From Acetatifactor muris (GTDB lineage Bacteria; Bacillota; Clostridia; Lachnospirales; Lachnospiraceae), in the NCBI RefSeq assembly GCF_024623325.1, contig NZ_JANJZD010000005.1, forward strand, positions 62,001 to 126,000: a stretch of 64,000 nt of DNA. Direction: 5' to 3'. Position numbers and translations under genes: made by a program. The notes below the pieces were generated by a model that saw only the letters and a program-made list of their open reading frames with translations, made no database searches and had not been told where the DNA came from. Below are positions 9,152-18,687 of the stretch, piece by piece (the stretch's first letter is position 1; each line of letters begins with the position of its first letter).

Positions 9152-9514
9152 TTAAAATTCTTTCAGCAGTTCCAGAGCCAGCCTCCTGACAGCCTGCAGC
9201 TGCTCTTTCATACGGTCATATCCGCCACCGCCCGGGCTCTCCGCTTCTCCTGTGAGCTGTTCTATCTCCGCCACCGTCTTCTTCGCCCGATCAAATCGTT
9301 CCACCAGATGCAGCTTATTCTCATACTCCTGGAGAATTCTGTCACAGCGCCTGATCAGATCATGTACACCCTGTCTGCTGATTCCCCGCTCCTGCGCAAT
9401 CTCTCCCAGAGACATATCCCGATACAGCGCGTCTTCGTAAACGCTTCTCTGATGCTCTGTCAGTAATTCTCCATAGAAATCATACAACATTGTCTGTTCA
9501 TATATTTTATCCAT
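9152..9514 (-). CDS. ylxM: YlxM-family (UPF0122) helix-turn-helix protein
   Basis: A 120-aa protein of the YlxM family, nearly always encoded just before ffh in Firmicutes and thought to modulate SRP function. A sigma-70 region-4-like HTH is visible: [14 protein letters not shown], then [23 protein letters not shown], then a coiled region [20 protein letters not shown]. No strong Shine-Dalgarno is seen; the ATG at 9514 is chosen over the GTG at 9517. A consensus-like promoter lies about 60 nt upstream, so this is the first gene of the long translation/SRP operon. Confidence 0.92.
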   Translation of the reverse strand: MDKIYEQTMLYDFYGELLTEHQRSVYEDALYRDMSLGEIAQERGISRQGVHDLIRRCDRILQEYENKLHLVERFDRAKKTVAEIEQLTGEAESPGGGGYDRMKEQLQAVRRLALELLKEF

Positions 9515-9573
9515 CACTTTATCAACCGCCGCTGTCTCAGCACAACCATTCAGACAGATTTCTGAACCGCTTT

Positions 9574-9602
9574 AGTTTACTACAGAAAGGAAAGGGTGTC
9601 AA
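9574..9602 (-). promoter_or_regulatory. Promoter of the ylxM-ffh-rpsP-khpA-rimM-trmD-rplS operon
   Basis: On the minus strand, -35 TTGACA (9597-9602) and -10 TAAACT (9574-9579) are spaced by exactly 17 bp. The -35 is part of the stem of the terminator at 9592-9623. The expected leader to ylxM is about 50 nt. Confidence 0.65.
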
Positions 9603-9623
9603 GTGTTTTTTCTTGACACCCTT
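9592..9623 (-). terminator. Terminator of the glycan-use operon
   Basis: A perfect 12-bp inverted repeat, AAGGGTGTCAAG with CTTGACACCCTT, separated by 8 nt, lies 36 nt after the last gene of the glycan locus. On the minus strand it runs into TTTCCTTTCTG, a weak U-tract. Confidence 0.65.
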
Positions 9624-9659
9624 AATATTCTGTTTTATGACTGAAATATCCGTTCTCCT

Positions 9660-10781
9660 CTACAAAGTCTCACAGGGAAACCGCATGGCTACAATGGTCT
9701 CCTTACAAATCGAAAATACAATATGCATATATCCTTCTCTGACCAGAACGGAGGGATATCCGTAAATCCCGTTTTTATCCAGACCTGTATATCTTCCTTT
9801 ATATTGTCTGTCATCCAGAATAAAATGCTGATTGTAATCTGTTCCATTCCCGGACAGAGACAGCGCCAGCACATGTCTGGTGCGGGGCGGAAACGGATCC
9901 GGGGTTCCCACATAATAGTACTTTCCTCCGGGAAGCCGGCCAAATGCAAATTTCGTCCGGTTATCCGTAAAACGGGTAGGCTCCGGCAAAGTCCAGGTTT
10001 CTCCGTCATCTGTGCTTGTGCTCGCCCACAGATAGGGTGTGCCGCTGCGCATCAGCATCCGGATGGTACCGTCCTCCTGCTGAATACAGGAAGCCTCACA
10101 CAGGTACACTGTATGGTCGTTCACAATGCCGGCCGCAGTGGTCCCCTCTCCGTCCTCCGCATTCTGATTGCCCGGATACCCCTCTTCACAGCAGCGCACA
10201 GTTCTCCAGCCATCGATGCCGGCAGGATCATCTGTAATGCCGTGTTCTGTTCCCCCCGGACACAGAAGCCTTCCTGACTGCAGTCTGTAAGGGGTATGGT
10301 TCCCGCCGGCATTTCCGCTCTCCGCCGGTTCGGACCAATGCCTTCCATCCGCGGAAGTAATCTGATATTTTCTCCAGTTCATTCTTCCCTTACTTCCAGG
10401 CTTCCTGTTGCCGTCTGCCAGCCAGTCTTCCGTATATTCAAAGGAAAGATAATAGGCAACCAGAGTATTGCCGTCTGTATGCCAGCACCCGGGAATCAAC
10501 ACCGCATCCGCATAGGTTCCCGGCATGGAATCCACCAGTACTTCCGGCTGACTCCAGCTTTCATAGTCCTCCGAAACGGTATACATGACCCGCTGTCCCG
10601 TGTCGTCTTCATTGCAGCGCCCGCTGCTGAACATGACATAATAAAGGCCTTTAAACCAGATAATCTGTGCGTGATGCGCATAATTCCATTTCTCGTCAGG
10701 TTCCCACAATACAAACTGCTCCGTACAGAGTTTGGGACGTTTCTGTCCTTCTCTGTAATGATTGGTAATATACTTATTCAT
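9660..10781 (-). CDS. Sialidase-fold (BNR/Asp-box) exo-glycosidase-like protein
   Basis: 373 aa, with a predicted six-bladed propeller of the sialidase/GH43-like superfamily. Asp-box-like motifs are visible: SADGRHWSEP and STDDGETWTLPEP. The bladed pattern runs through AHHAQIIWFKGLYYVMFSS, MYTVSEDYESWSQP and GYPSVLVREGYMHIVFS. No signal peptide is seen, so it should act in the cytoplasm. The ATG at 10781 has GGAGAG upstream and overlaps the stop of the GH106-like gene by 8 nt, implying translational coupling. It is the last gene of the glycan locus. The exact substrate cannot be assigned; it may be a hydrolase for an unusual sugar rather than a true sialidase. Confidence 0.75.
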   Translation of the reverse strand: MNKYITNHYREGQKRPKLCTEQFVLWEPDEKWNYAHHAQIIWFKGLYYVMFSSGRCNEDDTGQRVMYTVSEDYESWSQPEVLVDSMPGTYADAVLIPGCWHTDGNTLVAYYLSFEYTEDWLADGNRKPGSKGRMNWRKYQITSADGRHWSEPAESGNAGGNHTPYRLQSGRLLCPGGTEHGITDDPAGIDGWRTVRCCEEGYPGNQNAEDGEGTTAAGIVNDHTVYLCEASCIQQEDGTIRMLMRSGTPYLWASTSTDDGETWTLPEPTRFTDNRTKFAFGRLPGGKYYYVGTPDPFPPRTRHVLALSLSGNGTDYNQHFILDDRQYKGRYTGLDKNGIYGYPSVLVREGYMHIVFSICKETIVAMRFPCETL

Positions 10782-13700
10782 CTGCTCTCTCCTTAATCTC
10801 AAGCATCCGTATTTCCCCCATGATTCCCCAGGGTGTCAGCAGATACGCTTCGCAGTACGCCTCCGGAGGAGGACAGAAACTGGCATCATGGGTATTGTAC
10901 GGCTTTTCTTTCAGATGAAAAGGCCCCATCATGTTCCTCGGGCTTCCCACCACTTCAATTTCAATGATATTCTTCCCGGTCTTCAGCCATTTCCCCACCG
11001 ACAATTCGCTTTCCCCATTCCAGCACAGCGGACATGGCTTTTCATTTATCCTGATTTCCACACAGACAGCCTTTATCTTTGGTAAAACCAGAAGAATTTC
11101 CGCTTCCCTCCCGGTACAGTCATATTCCAACATATAATGTACACTGCCGCAGTAATGTATCAATCCCTGCCTGGTCCAGTCTCCGATACACAGCTTTTGA
11201 GGCAGGGCAGTCAGCTTCCTGTCCCCAGATACGCCGAAATGGCCCGCCAGATAAATGTTCTCCAGCTCCATATCATTTCTGTAATCACAGGACAGCAGAA
11301 TCCGGTTTCTCCCCCTTTGGATTCCGGACAGCGGCATCGTCTCAAATTCCCTGTCAAGAAGCCATGCACAGGTATCCGGGGTGCGGTTTCCTGCCGGTTT
11401 TCCGTTTAACACAATCTGGAAATCAGCCAGTCTCTCCACTGCCAGAACTGCATTTTCAGGCACTTCCTCCGCTTCAAATTCAAAGGTAAGTTCCAGAAAA
11501 TGTCCGTCTCCCGGATGATTTCTGCCAATCCATTTGTATCTTTGCTCGAGACCGTTATAATGGATCCGGCGCATTCCCAGTCGTTCCCGGATTTGCTGCT
11601 GAGCCTGCCATACCTCCATTTTTTCTGACCAGTTTTCTCCGTCTAGCCGATAACAACAGAAGTCAAGCGTCAGAATATTGGGCCTGTCCAGACGGTAAGG
11701 CAGCTCTTTCGGGAAAACAGTTTCCCTCACCTGACAGGGTTTCAGCAGATAAGCTGCGGATCCCGTCCTGTCCAGATGTACAGACAGAGTTACGCCGCTG
11801 CTCCCATTATGGTAAATTGGTGTTTCACATACCTCTCCGCTGCCCAGATCAACTTCTTCCGGAACGGCACAGAAGGGCAGAGCGACTTTTGCATCCACAG
11901 CCCTGTCTCTGTTGTTATTCACCAGGAAGAGCACATACCCATCCCCGGATTTCCGCAGCTGGTACAGCACATCCGCGCATTCTGCCCCTTCCCCGTTTTC
12001 AATATGGATGGTACGATATTTTTCCAGCTTCTCTGCCAGCTCTTCCTCTGTCTTCACAGTGATAAAATGTGGATTCTCCAGAGTCACACAGGGTTCCATT
12101 GCATACACATACCCGCCCTGTTCCATATAGTCCATAAGCTTTTCCACGGTTTCAGGCAGCAGGACTTCCATCCCGGAGGGCAATACCACTGCTCCATAAG
12201 ACGCCTCTCCCACCCGGAACCTGCCGTTATGGGCAGCTCCGAATTCTCCGATCAGCATCTCATCACCCAGATCACAGTCCAGATGCTTCCGCACCAGAAA
12301 TGCAATCAGCCCGTTGAAGCACTCCCCGTATTGGTTCAACCCGGGAACATCCCGCTCCTGTCTTCTGAGGGGATTCCCGTAGGGACTGCAGCCCAGCTTT
12401 CCCCACACAGTGGACACAGGATGAAGCAGCAGAATCTCCCGCAGAGCTTCTCCCTGCTCCAGAAGAACGGAAAGCCTTGCAAAATAGTCCTCTGTGTGTC
12501 GGTTCTTGTTCCACCAGTTCGTATTGTAGTTAAAAGAAGGCGGGTAGTCCCGCTTCCGACATCCCCTCAGGCTGTAGAGAGCAAGGTGCTGACAACGGCG
12601 ATTCACTCCCAGCACATACTGCCAGTCTCCTATCCATTTCTGGCCTTCGAAGGTGAACTCCCATCCGGTACAGCCATAGGTCTCCGTCAGCACCTGCTTC
12701 TTCCCCAGCTGCCTGGCCACGCTTGTGCATTGCTTTACCGTCAGGTATTCTTCTGTCTGCTCACAGAGCAAATCAATTCCGGGCACATGCTGATAACGAT
12801 AATGGGGCATGACAGCACCGTTTACTCTGACGGCAAGTCCCATTTTGTCCTCCTGCAGAAAATGTCCCGTAAAAAGGAGATTATTTTTCTCACACCATTC
12901 TCCGATGGTTCTGAAATAAGACTCACTGTATCTTTTTGTTATACTGCCCCAGTAATCTCTTCTGACCTGTTCGGATTTTTCCCCGTTAAAGTACAGCCAG
13001 GGCAATACATCAAGGAAATCATACCCTGTAATGGTTCTGAAATATGCCCCATAACCATAAGTCCACGGAATCCAGCTGCGTTTCTCTCCGAAAAAGGCAT
13101 GTCTGTCATGAAGGCTCGGTTCATCGGTAAAGATTCCGGGAACAGTCTTCCCAAATTCTTCCCCTATCACTGCCCTGTATTTCTCATGTGTCTCCTCCAG
13201 AAACCTTTTCACACAATCCGGATTCAGATTGTCAGGAGGAGCCTCATGATTGAACCATTCACTTGGCGCCGATACCTCCAGCCTGACCGCCAGCAGTACC
13301 TCGTGACCGGTAAACGCTTCTTTCTCCTGCATGGAAATCCTTCTGCAGGAAAAGATTTCATCTCCGTTTACCCGGGCGGCATAAGCTGCCAGAACACCGT
13401 TTCGGTCGTCTGAAAAGCTGCTCCGCCCCCGGATCTCTTCTTCGTACAGACGGGAATATTCGGATGTGCCCAGCACTTCAAGTGTCAGTCCCTTACAGCG
13501 ATACGCATCTCCCCCGGCAGGAACCCTTCCTCCTGCCGTCCCGGAAGGCCAGCGGTCTTCGTCATACAGCCAGGCGTACATCCCCAGCTTTTTGGCCTCC
13601 GCCACCACGGCCTTCACACATTCCATCCATTCCGTACCCAGGTATTCCGTCTCCAGCCCATCTCTGGAATGAATGAAAAATCCCCCTACACCTGCTTCCT

Positions 13701-13821
13701 GCATCAGACGTACCTGCCTGACAAGTTCTTCCGGATCCAATTTCCCGTTCCATGCCCAGAACGGAAGCGAGCGGTAATATGCATCCGGATTTCTCAGTTT
13801 CTCTCTCAGTTCTTTCCGCAT
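10774..13821 (-). CDS. GH106-like glycoside hydrolase (alpha-L-rhamnosidase-type family)
   Basis: 1015 aa. The N-terminal TIM-barrel hallmark is clear: PFWAWNGKLDPEEL (20-33), GGFFIHSRDGLETEYLG, and AWLYDEDRWPSG (83-94). Further acidic motifs such as GIFTDEPSL and VLTETYGCTGWEF are likely catalytic-site candidates. A beta-rich C-terminal region (from about residue 700) looks like carbohydrate-binding or jelly-roll domains. GH106 enzymes hydrolyse alpha-L-rhamnosides, but many relatives are uncharacterised, so substrate is open. No signal peptide is seen. Start: an ATG at 13821 behind GGGGTGA; a GTG at 13830 is an alternative. Its stop overlaps the next gene. Confidence 0.82.
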   Translation of the reverse strand: MRKELREKLRNPDAYYRSLPFWAWNGKLDPEELVRQVRLMQEAGVGGFFIHSRDGLETEYLGTEWMECVKAVVAEAKKLGMYAWLYDEDRWPSGTAGGRVPAGGDAYRCKGLTLEVLGTSEYSRLYEEEIRGRSSFSDDRNGVLAAYAARVNGDEIFSCRRISMQEKEAFTGHEVLLAVRLEVSAPSEWFNHEAPPDNLNPDCVKRFLEETHEKYRAVIGEEFGKTVPGIFTDEPSLHDRHAFFGEKRSWIPWTYGYGAYFRTITGYDFLDVLPWLYFNGEKSEQVRRDYWGSITKRYSESYFRTIGEWCEKNNLLFTGHFLQEDKMGLAVRVNGAVMPHYRYQHVPGIDLLCEQTEEYLTVKQCTSVARQLGKKQVLTETYGCTGWEFTFEGQKWIGDWQYVLGVNRRCQHLALYSLRGCRKRDYPPSFNYNTNWWNKNRHTEDYFARLSVLLEQGEALREILLLHPVSTVWGKLGCSPYGNPLRRQERDVPGLNQYGECFNGLIAFLVRKHLDCDLGDEMLIGEFGAAHNGRFRVGEASYGAVVLPSGMEVLLPETVEKLMDYMEQGGYVYAMEPCVTLENPHFITVKTEEELAEKLEKYRTIHIENGEGAECADVLYQLRKSGDGYVLFLVNNNRDRAVDAKVALPFCAVPEEVDLGSGEVCETPIYHNGSSGVTLSVHLDRTGSAAYLLKPCQVRETVFPKELPYRLDRPNILTLDFCCYRLDGENWSEKMEVWQAQQQIRERLGMRRIHYNGLEQRYKWIGRNHPGDGHFLELTFEFEAEEVPENAVLAVERLADFQIVLNGKPAGNRTPDTCAWLLDREFETMPLSGIQRGRNRILLSCDYRNDMELENIYLAGHFGVSGDRKLTALPQKLCIGDWTRQGLIHYCGSVHYMLEYDCTGREAEILLVLPKIKAVCVEIRINEKPCPLCWNGESELSVGKWLKTGKNIIEIEVVGSPRNMMGPFHLKEKPYNTHDASFCPPPEAYCEAYLLTPWGIMGEIRMLEIKERADE

Positions 13822-13852
13822 GTCTGTCACCCCAATATCCTTCAGATCCTCT

Positions 13853-14878
13853 TTATTCTATCTCCAGCTGGCAGTACGCAACGGTCTGTCTGTCCCAGGT
13901 ATATGTTATCATGATTTCCTGATTGGCACCGCAGATTACGGAAGGGTAGCAGAAATTCCCCTGGGCAGTCTCCAGGTCCGTCAGATGTTCAAAAGTTACT
14001 CCGTTGTCCCGTGACACTGCCACAGACAGAGGCGTTCGGGAGCCCTTGAACATTCCCGGGTAATTTTCTCTGGGATTATATACCAGTACCAGATTCCCGT
14101 TCCCCATCTTTACCAGATCAAGCCCGCTGTTATTATTGGGCAGCCCCGTGTCATAGGCTGTACACCAGGTGCGTCCCCCGTCTACAGAATCACTGCGGAA
14201 GATGCGGGAGGATGTGCTGCGCAGAAACATATGCACTTCCCCTGTGTCATCCTGCCACAGCGTTGGCTGAATCACGCCTTTCCCATACACATGGTGCTTA
14301 TCATAAGGTCGATTCATGGCACGGACATCAATACCCGCACGTCTGAGGGGCACCATGGAGCTCATCTCCCAGGTGGCACAGTCATCCCGGGAAATATCCA
14401 CAAAGGCATCCCAGACTTCTCCCTCCAGAGAGGCAGGTGCCAGCACTGAGCCGTCTGCCAGACGAATGGGCTTATTCTTTACAGGGCCCCTGCCCCCCTG
14501 CTCATCTCCGGGCACCAGTTCCTTCGGCTCCGAAAAGGTAACACCGTTATCCCGACTTTCCACGTACCATGTCTTCCAGGTGGGAATAATCTCTCCTGCT
14601 TTATAGAACAGCACAATGGTTCCGTCTTCTTTCCGGAAAAGGACAGGATTCCACGTGGCCACCCCTCTCACATCCGCCACGACTCTCGGCGTCTCCCATT
14701 TGTCATGTACTCTGCGCGACAGCCAGATGGCCACATCAGGAGCCTTCTCCCAGCTGCCGCCGAACCAGGCGGCAATGACAGTTCCGTCCTCCGCCTGTAC
14801 CAAAGTAGAGGCATGGGCGCTGTCAAAAGCCCTCTCCTCTCCTGCAATCAGTTCTTTTATTCTGTTTTTTATTCTCAT
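13853..14878 (-). CDS. Sialidase family protein (BNR_2 type)
   Basis: 341 aa sialidase-superfamily propeller. Motifs include FDSAHASTLVQAEDGTVIAAWFGGSWE, typical of the BNR_2 group, and Asp-box-like VESRDNGVTFSEP, SVDGGRTWCT and AVSRDNGVTFEH. No signal peptide or sortase signal is seen, so it should be cytoplasmic. RBS AGGTGGAGCT precedes the ATG. It follows the binding-protein gene after a stable hairpin. The aldolase of this locus is of the N-acetylneuraminate-lyase superfamily, which fits nonulosonic-acid-like substrates, but nanE and nanK are not present here. Confidence 0.82.
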   Translation of the reverse strand: MRIKNRIKELIAGEERAFDSAHASTLVQAEDGTVIAAWFGGSWEKAPDVAIWLSRRVHDKWETPRVVADVRGVATWNPVLFRKEDGTIVLFYKAGEIIPTWKTWYVESRDNGVTFSEPKELVPGDEQGGRGPVKNKPIRLADGSVLAPASLEGEVWDAFVDISRDDCATWEMSSMVPLRRAGIDVRAMNRPYDKHHVYGKGVIQPTLWQDDTGEVHMFLRSTSSRIFRSDSVDGGRTWCTAYDTGLPNNNSGLDLVKMGNGNLVLVYNPRENYPGMFKGSRTPLSVAVSRDNGVTFEHLTDLETAQGNFCYPSVICGANQEIMITYTWDRQTVAYCQLEIE

Positions 14879-14977
14879 AGCTCCACCTGTTATCCTTCCT
14901 CATTCTATTCCGGTCATGAAAGTGCATATCTTTGAAATCCTGATATCGTCCTTACGCTTTCCCACATTTATGGGCAA

Positions 14978-15019
14978 TACCCCCGGCCGGCAAAAGGAAA
15001 TTCCCTGCCGCCGGGGGTA
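14978..15019 (-). other. Strong intercistronic hairpin after the binding-protein gene
   Basis: TACCCCCGG pairs with CCGGGGGTA and continues, with one bulged base, into CGGCA/TGCCG, giving about 14 bp. No U-run follows on the minus strand. This is the usual form of an mRNA-stabilising or partial-termination hairpin that raises binding-protein levels over downstream enzymes. Confidence 0.6.
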
Positions 15020-15040
15020 CTGTATTCCAGACATATTGTT

Positions 15041-16744
15041 TTACTGCGCGTTGGCTCTGGCCTCCGCGGCATTGTAAATCTCTTCGATCTGACGGACACC
15101 GGCATCCTCGCATTTTTTGATGACACTGTCCCAGTTATCCACAGGCTCCGTCCCCATGATGTACTTATTGTACTCAGGCTCCAGAATGGTATTGACCTCT
15201 GCCAGAATATCCTGCACAGTCTCCGCCTCTTCCTCCGTCAGGGAAGGATTGATATGGGGCTGTACATAAGCAGAATCATTGTTGATGATTTCCCAGTACT
15301 CATCTGTGAGATCCGTCCAGCTTCCCGTTATCTTCTGAATCTCCGATCCCATCCTTGTGTTTCCAGCCCAGAAGCAGAAATCCAGCTTGGTGATACCCTG
15401 GTCAGCGAACACTGCATAATAGTCAGACGGCTCCGCTCCCTTGAACTGCATAACATAATCTTCGATGAAATGAGGTTCTCCGTCCTCTCCGTACTCGAAG
15501 GATACGCCCTCCACACCATAGTTGGTGATATCGGAGCCTTCTTTGGAATACAGCCAGTCGATCAGTTTAATGATTTCTTCCTTATTATCCGCAGAAGCAT
15601 TGATCGCATAGAATCTCCCGGGCAGGTCAGCCGCATAGGCCACTGCACGTCTGTCACCAAAACTGTTCTCGGGGATGGGCAGTACCTGGAATCGGGCATC
15701 CTCATAACCTTCAATCTGATTCAGCTTTGCCGTATAGTTTGCTCCAAAACCGCTGTTGTCCAGATAGAACAGGGACTTGCCGCTGCTGAGCTTGGAATCC
15801 ATCTGCTCGTCAGTGGTAGTGGCAAATTCGGGATCCAGCACACCCATCTCATAAGCCTTGTTCAGATAGCCCAACACTTCCTTGAAATTCTCGGAGGCAG
15901 GTCCGAAGATGTATTTCTTCTCGTCAAAATCATAATACATACCATCGGTTCTGCCGCCCATTCCGGATCCCAGCATATAGGCAGTGGTTGCAAGCAGCTG
16001 GGGGGTTCCTTTTCTTCCGGTCCAGGGAATGGTATCCGGGTAAATCTCATGGAGCTTTGCCAGCGCCTCCAGCAGCTCGTCAAAGGTCTGGGGAATCGGA
16101 ATGTCATGTTTCTCCAGAAGGTCCATGCGGATCACAGGACCAAAGCCTGCCGCGGACTCATCTCTCGCCACCACAGGGAATGCGTAAAGCTCTCCCTCCA
16201 GCAGATATTTCTTCATATCCGGATACTGCTGCCAGAATTTGTAGAAGTTAGGCATGGTCTCCTCGTTCACATACTGCATCAGCGGCTCGAAAATGCCGGA
16301 GGTACCATATTGGACGATATCCTTGGTTCCGTTCTGCAGATAGATAACGTCCGGGAAGTTATTGGTTCCCAGCACCACACTCTGCTTCTCTTCATAGCTG
16401 GCGGCAGGCACAATCTGGAATTCCAGCTGAATGTTGGTTTTCCTGAAAATCTCCTCATGAGCGGGAGCATCCTGTCTCTTGGGCTGCTGGCTGTTGTCCG
16501 ACAGCATGACGGATACCGTAATTGGCTCGTCTGCAATCCAGGAAGGGTTCTCATCGTTTTGTCCCCCGTTCTCTGCAGACGCTTCAGAATCGTTTTCAGA
16601 GGAACCTGAATTTGCCTGTGCGCCGGATGACTCCTGGGAGGAACTCTCCCCCCCATCGTTTCCGCAGCCTGCCAGAGTCGTCGCCGCCAGAACTGTCGTC
16701 ATGACCATAGCGGCCAATTTCTGAGTTACTGCTTTCTTCTTCAT
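15041..16744 (-). CDS. Extracellular solute-binding lipoprotein of a sugar ABC transporter (LplA/AlgQ-like)
   Basis: 567 aa. Signal peptide with lipobox LAGC; the Cys is residue 27. An acidic Ser/Asn/Glu-rich linker (30-65) follows, then the binding fold with VSVMLSDNSQQP and YAFPVVARDESAAGFGPV. The size (about 560 aa) is that of the LplA/AlgQ group, which bind oligosaccharides and feed LplB/LplC-type permeases. RBS AAGGAGGATTTAA. It is downstream of both permease genes, and the ATPase is not encoded here; such systems commonly share an MsmX-type ATPase. The ligand is unknown. Confidence 0.9.
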   Translation of the reverse strand: MKKKAVTQKLAAMVMTTVLAATTLAGCGNDGGESSSQESSGAQANSGSSENDSEASAENGGQNDENPSWIADEPITVSVMLSDNSQQPKRQDAPAHEEIFRKTNIQLEFQIVPAASYEEKQSVVLGTNNFPDVIYLQNGTKDIVQYGTSGIFEPLMQYVNEETMPNFYKFWQQYPDMKKYLLEGELYAFPVVARDESAAGFGPVIRMDLLEKHDIPIPQTFDELLEALAKLHEIYPDTIPWTGRKGTPQLLATTAYMLGSGMGGRTDGMYYDFDEKKYIFGPASENFKEVLGYLNKAYEMGVLDPEFATTTDEQMDSKLSSGKSLFYLDNSGFGANYTAKLNQIEGYEDARFQVLPIPENSFGDRRAVAYAADLPGRFYAINASADNKEEIIKLIDWLYSKEGSDITNYGVEGVSFEYGEDGEPHFIEDYVMQFKGAEPSDYYAVFADQGITKLDFCFWAGNTRMGSEIQKITGSWTDLTDEYWEIINNDSAYVQPHINPSLTEEEAETVQDILAEVNTILEPEYNKYIMGTEPVDNWDSVIKKCEDAGVRQIEEIYNAAEARANAQ

Positions 16745-16793
16745 TTAAATCCTCCTTCTCTGATTTGAAATGATATAATGCATTTATAATGAG

Positions 16794-17681
16794 TTACCCC
16801 TTTACAGCGCCTACCATGACACCCTTCGTAAAATACTTCTGAAGGAACGGATATACCATCAGAATCGGGATTACCGATATAATGATAACCGCATATTTGT
16901 AATTGGTGGCAATCACATTGATGCTCCCGGTGGTCTCGGCTGCCACATCTCCCTCGATGATAATACTGCGCATAATGACCTGGACGGGATATTTCTTCTG
17001 GTCGTTTAAGTACAGCAACGCCGGGAAATAACTGTTCCAGTGACTCACCGCGTAGAACAGCACCATAGTGGCGATGATTGGCTTCGACAGCGGCAGTACA
17101 ATCCGCCCCAGTATCTGGATGTCATTTGCTCCGTCCAGATAGGCCGACTCCACAAGGGAATCCGGTATGGAACTGAAAGAAGTCCTCATTACGATCATAT
17201 TGTAAGTGCTGACAGCACTGGGCAACAGCACGGCCCACATGGTATTCAGCAGCCTGAGGTTGTTGACCACCAGGTACAGGGGAATCATACCTCCGCTGAT
17301 GAACATGGTAAGCGTCACAAACACAGTCAGAGGGCCTCTGCCGTAGAAGTCCTTCCGGGACAGCGGATAGGCACACATGGCTGTGAGAGCCACGTTGATC
17401 AGTGTGCCCAGCACCGTGTACACAAGGGTATTCTTATAGCCTGTCCAGATGGTAGCCGTGTGAAATACCCTCTCATAGGCGGCAAAGTTGATCCCCCTTG
17501 GTATAAATGCGACATTGCCCTGAGCAATGTTCACCGCCGAGCTCATAGAGACAATCAATACATAGTACATGGGATAGAACATAATGAAACCTATGACAGC
17601 CAGCAGAATACAATTGATAACATCAAAAGCCCTGCTTCCCGCACTCTGCGGTTTTCTGCTCACAATTTTTTGTCTTTTCAT
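16794..17681 (-). CDS. Sugar ABC transporter permease, LplC/YtcP type
   Basis: 295 aa inner-membrane protein of the CUT1 sugar importer class with six predicted helices. The cytoplasmic EAA loop is visible as SLVESAYLDGANDIQILGRI with LPLSKPIIATM. The C-terminus FTKGVMVGAVKG is the conserved ending of this group. ATG 17681 behind GGTGA is chosen; a GTG at 17693 is possible. It pairs with the permease encoded immediately upstream at 17710-18657 to form the channel. Confidence 0.92.
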   Translation of the reverse strand: MKRQKIVSRKPQSAGSRAFDVINCILLAVIGFIMFYPMYYVLIVSMSSAVNIAQGNVAFIPRGINFAAYERVFHTATIWTGYKNTLVYTVLGTLINVALTAMCAYPLSRKDFYGRGPLTVFVTLTMFISGGMIPLYLVVNNLRLLNTMWAVLLPSAVSTYNMIVMRTSFSSIPDSLVESAYLDGANDIQILGRIVLPLSKPIIATMVLFYAVSHWNSYFPALLYLNDQKKYPVQVIMRSIIIEGDVAAETTGSINVIATNYKYAVIIISVIPILMVYPFLQKYFTKGVMVGAVKG

Positions 17682-17709
17682 CTTAATCACCACGCCTTTC
17701 CACGATCAG

Positions 17710-18657
17710 CTACCAGAGACTGGTCTCGCTGAGCTTCTTCGATATCTGATTTGATACCACCAGCAGAATCAGACCTACCAAAGACTGGAACAGCCCCACT
17801 GCCGTGGAATAGCTGTAGTCTGCTTTCAGAATACCTCTGCGGTACACATAGGTGGAGATAACGTCCGCAGTCTCGTAAGTGGATCCATTATACAGAAGTA
17901 TAATCTTCTCATATCCGATGGTCATCAGCTTGCCCAGCTGCATGATCAGCATGGTGGAAATGGTCGGTGCAATAGCCGGCAGCGTCACATGTCGGATCCT
18001 GTGCCATCTGTTGGCTCCGTCTATCATGGCAGCCTCCACAATCTCCTGGTCTACCGCTGTCAGAGATGCCAGATAGATAATGGAAGTCCACCCGCAGCTC
18101 TGCCAGATACCTGTGGCTGTAAAGATTGTCCGGAAATACTCCGGATACATCAGAAATACCTTCTTCTCAAATCCCAGCGCGCCAATGACCTGATTGATAA
18201 TGCCGTCCAGGGACAGAAAATTGGTCACCATACCGCAGACCACCACTGTAGAAATGAAATGCGGCAGATAGCTCACGCTCTGTATCACTCTTTTAAATCT
18301 GGAATGGGTTACTTCGTTGAGCATCAGCGCCAGGATAATGGGAATCGGGAAGCCCCACAGCAGCCCGTAGAAATTCAGCAGCAGTGTATTGCGCACCAGC
18401 TTCCAGAAGTAGGGATCCGGCAGGAATTTCGCAAACCATTTAAGCCCCACCCATTTGCTTCCCCACACGCCGTCCATGATCTTGTAATTCTTGAATGCAA
18501 TCAATACGCCGTACATGGGACCGTAACAGAAAATAATATAATACGCCAGCGGCAGTATCATAAGAATCCAAAGATACTTGTTCCTCTTAATCTGTTTCCA
18601 TCTCTGCTTCCCCGTCATTTTATACGGCTTTACTGTCGTACCCTCATTTTTGCTCAT
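17710..18657 (-). CDS. Sugar ABC transporter permease, LplB type
   Basis: 315 aa, the first permease of the importer. The N-terminus is cytoplasmic and basic (KQRWKQIKRNKYLWILMILPL), followed by six helices. The family-typical CYGPMYGVLIAFKNYK lies after helix 1, and the EAA loop is EIVEAAMIDGANRWHRIRHVTLP. The ending NQISKKLSETSLW matches LplB proteins. It follows the aldolase gene after 30 nt in the same operon. Confidence 0.92.
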   Translation of the reverse strand: MSKNEGTTVKPYKMTGKQRWKQIKRNKYLWILMILPLAYYIIFCYGPMYGVLIAFKNYKIMDGVWGSKWVGLKWFAKFLPDPYFWKLVRNTLLLNFYGLLWGFPIPIILALMLNEVTHSRFKRVIQSVSYLPHFISTVVVCGMVTNFLSLDGIINQVIGALGFEKKVFLMYPEYFRTIFTATGIWQSCGWTSIIYLASLTAVDQEIVEAAMIDGANRWHRIRHVTLPAIAPTISTMLIMQLGKLMTIGYEKIILLYNGSTYETADVISTYVYRRGILKADYSYSTAVGLFQSLVGLILLVVSNQISKKLSETSLW

Positions 18658-18687
18658 ACAGGAAACCCTCCATCTGTCTTTCTCGCC

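Noticed and set aside
9613..9640. Plus-strand promoter from TTGACA in the right arm of the terminator stem
   Set aside because: The symmetry of the stem creates it; no good -10 at 16-18 bp and no plus-strand gene follows.
13562..13753. Short frames inside the large glycosidase and other genes, on both strands
   Set aside because: They overlap strongly supported genes with intact domains and lack ribosome sites of their own.
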